NCBI GenBank assembly: GCA_937901905.1
Contig: CALDIF010000069.1
Span: forward strand, 1-11,296
Source: an uncultured Porphyromonadaceae bacterium
GTDB lineage: Bacteria; Bacteroidota; Bacteroidia; Bacteroidales; Muribaculaceae
Length of the DNA: 11,296 bases
Reading direction: 5' to 3'
The notes beneath the pieces were generated by a model. It did not search any database. It was not told where the DNA came from and was given only the letters and a program-made list of their open reading frames with translations. Below, piece by piece: positions 7,384-11,296 of the stretch (within the stretch, counting starts at the first letter, position 1; every line of letters starts with the position of its first letter). A program made the position numbers and the translations under genes.

Positions 7384-7432
7384 GGTGGATTGATTTGGCT
7401 GCTTGCACCCACCCTAAAAAGTGCTAAAATGC
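7384..7432 (+). ncRNA. SAM-II riboswitch upstream of metK
   Basis: The leader matches the compact SAM-II H-type pseudoknot. GGTGG (7384-7388) pairs with CCACC (7409-7413) as P1. The loop has the conserved TGATTTGG (7391-7398) and GCTTGCA (7401-7407). The 3' part reads GTGCTAAAATGC (7421-7432). P2 can form with GCA (7405-7407) against TGC (7422-7424) and with GC (7398-7399) against GC (7431-7432). The A-run between them is where the family makes base triples with the U-rich loop. SAM-II binds S-adenosylmethionine and usually blocks translation of methionine or SAM biosynthesis genes. Here it precedes metK, whose product makes SAM, so feedback repression is the natural inference. It was recognised by eye, without a covariance-model score. 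Confidence 0.87.
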
Positions 7433-7524
7433 AACTCCTTGATTACATTGCGGACTGCATTGGCACGTGGGGTGACGACAAGTCTCTTCGCGCAATCGTT
7501 GTCGTGTCACAAGGCGTAAATTAA
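7429..7524 (+). CDS. Possible 31-residue leader ORF starting inside the riboswitch
   Basis: An ATG at 7429-7431 lies within the 3' strand of the SAM-II pseudoknot and opens a 31-codon frame ending with TAA at 7522-7524. The peptide begins MQLLDYIADCIGTWGDDK and ends VSQGVN. It has no transmembrane segment, no run of Met codons and no family I recognise. Many SAM-II elements overlap the initiation region of the gene they control, so the position of this ATG is suggestive. The frame is not in phase with metK, and its stop is 68 bases before the metK ATG. It could be a regulatory leader peptide, a small protein gene, or a chance frame in the leader. Confidence 0.35.
   Translation: MQLLDYIADCIGTWGDDKSLRAIVVVSQGVN
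7472..7510 (+). other. Strong inverted repeat in the metK leader
   Basis: GTGACGACAA at 7472-7481 can pair with TTGTCGTGTCAC at 7499-7510, giving about ten base pairs with a 2-base bulge and a 17-base loop. The stem is followed by AT-rich bases (from 7516) but no clean T-run, so it is not a convincing intrinsic terminator. It may be part of the riboswitch expression platform or only an RNA structure inside the small reading frame. Confidence 0.4.
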
Positions 7525-7556
7525 TTGTATTTCTTCACAGGGCTGACTCGATGCCA

Positions 7557-7590
7557 TTGTTACGTTGAGTTCTGCCGGAATTTGTAACAA
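7557..7590 (+). promoter_or_regulatory. Hairpin immediately before the metK start
   Basis: TTGTTAC at 7557-7563 and GTAACAA at 7584-7590 are perfect 7-base inverted copies separated by 20 bases. The second arm ends two bases before the metK ATG. If folded, the stem would cover the ribosome landing zone, so it could tune metK translation. Stem composition is A/T-rich and stability is likely modest. Confidence 0.35.
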
Positions 7591-7592
7591 AT

Positions 7593-8891
7593 ATGAACTA
7601 TTTATTTACATCAGAATCGGTGTCCGAGGGACACCCCGATAAAGTCGCCGACCAAATCAGCGATGCGGTGTTGGATCAGTTTCTTGCCTATGACCCACAG
7701 TCCAAGGTGGCTTGTGAAACGCTTGTTACCACCGGGCAGGTCATCATTGCCGGTGAGGTGAAAAGCAAGGCTTATATCGATTTGCAACAAACTGCACGCG
7801 AGGTAATTACACGCATTGGCTATAACAACAGCGAATTGATGTTCGACGGTAATTCATGCGGTCTGTTCAGTGCGCTGCATGAACAGAGTGCCGATATCAA
7901 TCGCGGTGTTGAGCGCGATGAGCCTGCCGAGCAAGGTGCCGGCGATCAGGGCATGATGTTCGGGTATGCCACGAGCGAGACCCCCGATTATATGCCATTA
8001 CCCCTGTATCTGGCTCACTTGCTGCTGCGTGAGTTGGCTGATATTCGTCACAATCACAGCGAGTTGATGCCTTATCTGCGTCCCGATGCCAAGAGTCAGG
8101 TCACGGTGGAATATGATGGTGAAACCAATAGCCCCCTGCGCGTCCACACCATCGTGATAAGTACCCAACATGATGAGTTTGTCAAGGCAGCAGACGATAG
8201 CGCCGAGGCACAAGCGGTAGCCGATAAGACTATGCACGAGCGCATCGAGAGTGATGTGCGTTCTATATTGCTGCCCCGCGTGGAGTCGCGTTTGCCGGAG
8301 AATTTGCGCGGATTGTTGTCGGACTTGGTCAAGTTGCATGTCAACCCCACCGGCAAGTTTGTCATCGGTGGACCTCACGGTGACACTGGACTGACGGGTC
8401 GCAAGATTATCGTGGACACTTACGGCGGTCGAGGTGCTCACGGCGGAGGTGCTTTCAGCGGTAAGGATCCGAGCAAGGTTGACCGCAGTGCCGCCTATGC
8501 GGCGCGTCATATCGCTAAGAACGTGGTTGCTGCCGGCATTGCCGATGAGGTACTCGTGCAGGTGAGTTACGCCATCGGTGAAGCCCGACCGGTGAGTTTC
8601 TACGTCAATACGTCGGGCACAAGCCACGTCAATCACAACGATGCCGAGATTGCCGAGATTTTGTCACAACTGTTTGACATGACACCGGCAGCGATAGAGG
8701 AACGCCTCAAGTTGCGTGCGCCCATCTACGAGGAAACTGCATCTTACGGTCACATGGGACGCGAACCGCGTTGTGTGGTCAAGCACTTCAAGAGTCCTTA
8801 CGAGGGTGATAAGGCCATCGAAGTTGAGTTGTTCACTTGGGAAAAACTTGACTACGTGGACGTGTTGAAGACTGCGTTCTCTATCAAGTGA
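7593..8891 (+). CDS. metK: S-adenosylmethionine synthetase
   Basis: MetK makes S-adenosylmethionine from methionine and ATP in the cytoplasm, supplying the methyl donor for DNA, RNA and metabolite methylation. The 432-residue product carries the family signatures: GHPDK at 13-17, GAGDQGMMFGYA at 115-126, DAKSQVTVEYD at 165-175, and the glycine-rich phosphate-binding segment GGRGAHGGGAFSGKDPSKVDRS at 278-299. The length is typical of Bacteroidetes MetK and about 50 residues longer than the E. coli enzyme. The ATG at 7593 gives the canonical N-terminus (YLFTSESVSEGHPDK). No Shine-Dalgarno is present, only the A-rich AACAAAT, as usual in Bacteroidetes. The leader has a SAM-II riboswitch, implying feedback by its product. 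Its last 40 bases overlap the 3' end of dusB on the other strand. Confidence 0.98.
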   Translation: MNYLFTSESVSEGHPDKVADQISDAVLDQFLAYDPQSKVACETLVTTGQVIIAGEVKSKAYIDLQQTAREVITRIGYNNSELMFDGNSCGLFSALHEQSADINRGVERDEPAEQGAGDQGMMFGYATSETPDYMPLPLYLAHLLLRELADIRHNHSELMPYLRPDAKSQVTVEYDGETNSPLRVHTIVISTQHDEFVKAADDSAEAQAVADKTMHERIESDVRSILLPRVESRLPENLRGLLSDLVKLHVNPTGKFVIGGPHGDTGLTGRKIIVDTYGGRGAHGGGAFSGKDPSKVDRSAAYAARHIAKNVVAAGIADEVLVQVSYAIGEARPVSFYVNTSGTSHVNHNDAEIAEILSQLFDMTPAAIEERLKLRAPIYEETASYGHMGREPRCVVKHFKSPYEGDKAIEVELFTWEKLDYVDVLKTAFSIK

Positions 8892-9874
8892 TTGCCACAC
8901 AGTTGTTGCTCGATGCGGTCGAGAATCGGGAGCAACTCGTCAAGCGTGTTGGCTTGAAGCATGGCTATGCGAGTGGGGCGAAAACCGTAAATACCTTTCA
9001 ATAACGGTGTTGCGGCGAAGTGGCGACGAGTGTGCAGTATGCCCCGATGCTCGTCGCCGATGCGTTCGATGCTTTGCATCAGTTGTCGGCGTAGCATTGC
9101 CATCTTGTCGTGCCATGGCAACGGTGTCACCGTGCCTGTACTGATGTACTGCTTAATCTCATTGAATATCCACGGGGCACCGATGCTTGCCCTGCCCACC
9201 ATCACGGCATCGACACCGTATCGGTCGAAAGCCGCCGCCGCTTGTTGCGGAGTGCATATGTCGCCATTGCCGATCACCGGGATTGTCATGCGAGGGTTGT
9301 TCTTGACCTCACCAATCAATGTCCAGTCGGCCTCGCCATTGTACATTTGACTGCGAGTGCGACCGTGTATGGCAAGAGCCGCAATGCCACAATCTTGCAA
9401 CTGCTCGGCGAGGGTGACGATGATTTTGCTGTCGTGATCCCACCCGAGACGAGTCTTCACCGTGACCGGCAAGTGTACCGCTTTGACAACCTCGCGCGTG
9501 ATGTCCAGCAGTAACGGAATGTTACGTAACATACCACTGCCGGCTCCCTTGCCGGCAATTTTCTTGACCGGACACCCGAAATTGATGTCTATCACGTCGG
9601 GGTGAGCCTGCTCGGCAATTAGTGCGGCCTCTACCATTGATTGGACGTCGCGTCCGTAGATTTGAATTGCAGCAGGTCGCTCGCCGTCGGCAATGACCAT
9701 CTTATTGAGAGTGCTGCTGATGTTGCGCACGATGGCATCGGCATTGACAAACTCGGTGGTCACCATGTCGGCACCCTGTTCGCGACATATCAATCGGAAC
9801 GAGCGGTCGGTCACGTCTTCCATCGGAGCCAGCACTATGGGGCGTTCTCCCAAGTCAATATTTCCTATTCTCAT
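8852..9874 (-). CDS. dusB: tRNA-dihydrouridine synthase (DusB-like)
   Basis: This FMN-dependent enzyme reduces uridines in the tRNA D-loop to dihydrouridine using NADPH. It has 340 residues in a TIM barrel. Visible motifs are APMEDVTDRSFR at 16-27, DINFGCPVKK at 96-105 with the catalytic Cys101, KTRLGWD at 140-146, IHGRTR at 169-174, the FMN-phosphate segment GNGDI at 202-206, and VGRASIGAPWIF at 226-237. The C-terminal helical tRNA-binding part includes RRHFAATPLLKG. The start codon is 3 bases after the rnz stop, so the two share an operon and both act on tRNA. The last 12 residues (NHLIENAVFNTS-type tail) are encoded within the 3' end of metK on the opposite strand and look like an extension past the usual end of the fold. 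Confidence 0.95.
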   Translation of the reverse strand: MRIGNIDLGERPIVLAPMEDVTDRSFRLICREQGADMVTTEFVNADAIVRNISSTLNKMVIADGERPAAIQIYGRDVQSMVEAALIAEQAHPDVIDINFGCPVKKIAGKGAGSGMLRNIPLLLDITREVVKAVHLPVTVKTRLGWDHDSKIIVTLAEQLQDCGIAALAIHGRTRSQMYNGEADWTLIGEVKNNPRMTIPVIGNGDICTPQQAAAAFDRYGVDAVMVGRASIGAPWIFNEIKQYISTGTVTPLPWHDKMAMLRRQLMQSIERIGDEHRGILHTRRHFAATPLLKGIYGFRPTRIAMLQANTLDELLPILDRIEQQLCGNHLIENAVFNTST

Positions 9875-9877
9875 TGT

Positions 9878-10801
9878 TCACGGTTTGTTGAGATCAAAGA
9901 CCATTCCCTCGTTAACGTCGGTCACATTGGGGAATACCTCTCGCGCTTGGTTGGCAAGTTCGCCGGAGTCGATGTAGCGTTTGGAGTAATGTCCTATCAG
10001 CAACCGCTTGACACCTGCCATTTGCGCAATCGTGGCAGCCTCGCGTGCTGTGCTGTGACCGCGTGCCCGCGCTTTTTCGATACAGTCATCGCCGTAGGTG
10101 GTCTCGTGGTACAACCAGTCGACCCCGGCTACGCTTTGCGCCACTCGCTCGTCAAACATCGTGTCGCTGCAATAGGCGTAACTGTGCGAGGGGTCGGCAG
10201 GGCGCGTGAGGTGGGTCGACGGTATGACACGCCCGTCACTCGTTACAAAGTCGGCTCCGGCGCGAATGTCGTTCATCAGGTATGGTGGCACACCATGATA
10301 ATTGCAAGCCTCGCGGTCAATGTGACGCAACCCCGGTTTCTCTTTCACGAGAAAACCTACGCATGGAACCCGATGAAAAAGGGGGAACGTACTCACGGTG
10401 TACCCGTTGGTGTCAACAAGAGTTTCGCCCCCATCGGGAGAAATGGCATTGAACTCGAGTGTAAAACCGCGTTCTCGGTCAAAGAAATCAATCACGCGCT
10501 TGAGCACGGCAATGCCGTCGGCAAAGGTGTGAACGGTCAGAGTGCCGGTGAAACGGAGCATATCGAGCGTGGAAACCAATCCGGGTAAACCCAGCACGTG
10601 GTCACCGTGCAGGTGACTGATGAAGATGTGGCGTAGGCGATGAAACTTGAGCGAATGTCGACGCAAATTCAGTTGTGCCCCCTCGCCACAATCTATCATG
10701 AGCAAGGTGTCACGAAAGTTGACTACTTGACACGAGGGCATGTGGCGCAACGAACATGTCGCCGAGCCGCAACCCAAGATGTGTAAGTCCATTCGTGTCA
10801 T
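9878..10801 (-). CDS. rnz: Ribonuclease Z (tRNA 3'-endonuclease)
   Basis: RNase Z is a zinc metallo-beta-lactamase-fold endonuclease that trims the 3' trailer of tRNA precursors so CCA can be present or added. The 307-residue length fits the short bacterial form. The metal-binding residues are in place: HLHGDH at 63-68, His143 in FPLFHRVPC, Asp213 in YCSDT, and His271 in GHYS. A conserved HST motif at 249-251 and the N-terminal LHILGCGSA also match the family. The ATG at 10801 overlaps the stop codon of the upstream gene as ATGA, indicating translational coupling. A second ATG three codons on is possible. dusB follows after 3 bases. Confidence 0.96.
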   Translation of the reverse strand: MTRMDLHILGCGSATCSLRHMPSCQVVNFRDTLLMIDCGEGAQLNLRRHSLKFHRLRHIFISHLHGDHVLGLPGLVSTLDMLRFTGTLTVHTFADGIAVLKRVIDFFDRERGFTLEFNAISPDGGETLVDTNGYTVSTFPLFHRVPCVGFLVKEKPGLRHIDREACNYHGVPPYLMNDIRAGADFVTSDGRVIPSTHLTRPADPSHSYAYCSDTMFDERVAQSVAGVDWLYHETTYGDDCIEKARARGHSTAREAATIAQMAGVKRLLIGHYSKRYIDSGELANQAREVFPNVTDVNEGMVFDLNKP

Positions 10802-11296
10802 CCTTGTCCGGCTTTGCTGATGAACTCGGTGAGGATGTCACAATGGCTTATGTAATAGGCAACGTTGCCGTTGTGCTCGAGGTAATACTGTGCCAACTCG
10901 AACATCGAGCGATAGTAGTAGCAGTTGTAGTTGTACTCGTAGTGACCGTTGTAGTTGTCGTCTGTGACGTAAGTGACAAAGTCTTCACCATAGGGGATAA
11001 ATGCCATTGCGTAGAGACACTTTTGCTTCAACTGCTCGTTATCGGTCATTAACTTGGCGCGGCGCAACATCTCAATGGCAGCGGCGGCGAGGTCTTTCTC
11101 GTCGGGATAACAAATCTCATCATTCGCGCTGTGGGCGTATCGGGTGAGATACCAGCAATCGCCCAAATAACTCGCTTGGAAGTATAATGACGCGAGACGA
11201 TACATCGTTTCGGGCGTAGGATTGGTAGCGACTTGTTGTTCCAACTCGAGGACCTCACGACAATAGTCCAACTTTTGGTTTGTGCTGACCTCTTCA
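10798..11296 (-). CDS. 3' part of a TPR-like protein of unknown function (cut by window edge)
   Basis: The frame is open to the right edge of the window, so only about the last 165 residues are seen. A TTG at 11271 could be read as a start, but the frame runs on through EEVSTNQK to the edge, so the gene is probably larger. The visible part resembles helical TPR-type repeats: PETMYRLASLYFQASYLGDCWYLTRYAHS, then a helix of the AAAAIEMLRRAKLM type, and a C-terminal YYYRSMFELAQYYLEHNGNVAYYISHCDILTEFI. A tyrosine- and asparagine-rich stretch (DDNYNGHYEYNYNCYYY) precedes the last helices. I recall similar C-termini (GDCWYLT, final Cys-Asp) in large Bacteroidales lipoproteins without known function. 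Its stop overlaps the rnz start by ATGA, so it belongs to the same operon as rnz and dusB. Confidence 0.75.
   Translation of the reverse strand, partial: EEVSTNQKLDYCREVLELEQQVATNPTPETMYRLASLYFQASYLGDCWYLTRYAHSANDEICYPDEKDLAAAAIEMLRRAKLMTDNEQLKQKCLYAMAFIPYGEDFVTYVTDDNYNGHYEYNYNCYYYRSMFELAQYYLEHNGNVAYYISHCDILTEFISKAGQG

Noticed and set aside
7525..7592. A second promoter directly before metK
   Set aside because: No TAnnTTTG element is present in this stretch; the nearest consensus is the one at 7359-7366.
9641..10588. Plus-strand open frame of 315 codons opposite dusB and rnz
   Set aside because: It spans two well-supported genes on the other strand and shows no domain, signal peptide or promoter.
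11269..11271. TTG as the true start of the right-edge gene
   Set aside because: The frame stays open to the window edge and the helical repeat pattern suggests a longer protein; calling a start here would be artificial.

Overview
The window looks like chromosomal DNA from a Bacteroidales bacterium, perhaps of the Muribaculaceae/Bacteroides type. The support is as follows. Three intergenic regions carry the Bacteroidetes sigma-factor promoter form (TTTG, about 19-20 bases, TAnnTTTG). The start codons lack Shine-Dalgarno sequences. The proteins have Bacteroidetes features: a 432-residue MetK, and a DUF4492 protein in front of cydAB. The genus assignment is an inference. Coding density is high, and I see no mobile element, CRISPR array, tRNA or rRNA.

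Layout from left to right. A membrane-anchored nucleotide-sugar 4,6-dehydratase (64-2070, minus) has its own well-formed promoter at 2100-2131. To its right is a five-gene minus-strand cluster read from about 7250 down to 2149: a secreted protein of unknown function, a small lipoprotein of unknown function, a one-helix DUF4492 protein, then cydA and cydB for cytochrome bd quinol oxidase. A consensus promoter at 7257-7287 precedes the cluster. metK (S-adenosylmethionine synthetase) runs divergently on the plus strand. On the far right is a minus-strand group: the 3' part of a TPR-like protein cut by the window edge, rnz (RNase Z) and dusB (tRNA dihydrouridine synthase). These are joined by a 4-base ATGA overlap and a 3-base gap. 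dusB and metK converge and overlap by 40 bases.

The most interesting part is the 362-base region between the cyd cluster and metK. It holds two divergent promoters and a long metK leader. Near the start of that leader is a sequence matching the SAM-II riboswitch: a GGTGG/CCACC P1 helix, the TGATTT loop, and the conserved GCTTGCA and GCTAAAA segments. S-adenosylmethionine would therefore probably control the gene that makes it. Unusually, the aptamer is about 160 bases from the metK start. Its conserved 3' strand instead contains an ATG that opens a 31-codon reading frame (7429-7524), and two inverted repeats lie between that start and metK. Whether the small frame is translated cannot be decided here.

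The rnz and dusB products both act on tRNA (3'-end processing and D-loop modification). The cyd cluster concerns microaerobic or nanaerobic respiration. The two exported proteins at its head are not part of any cytochrome bd operon I know, and they could be assembly or envelope partners.
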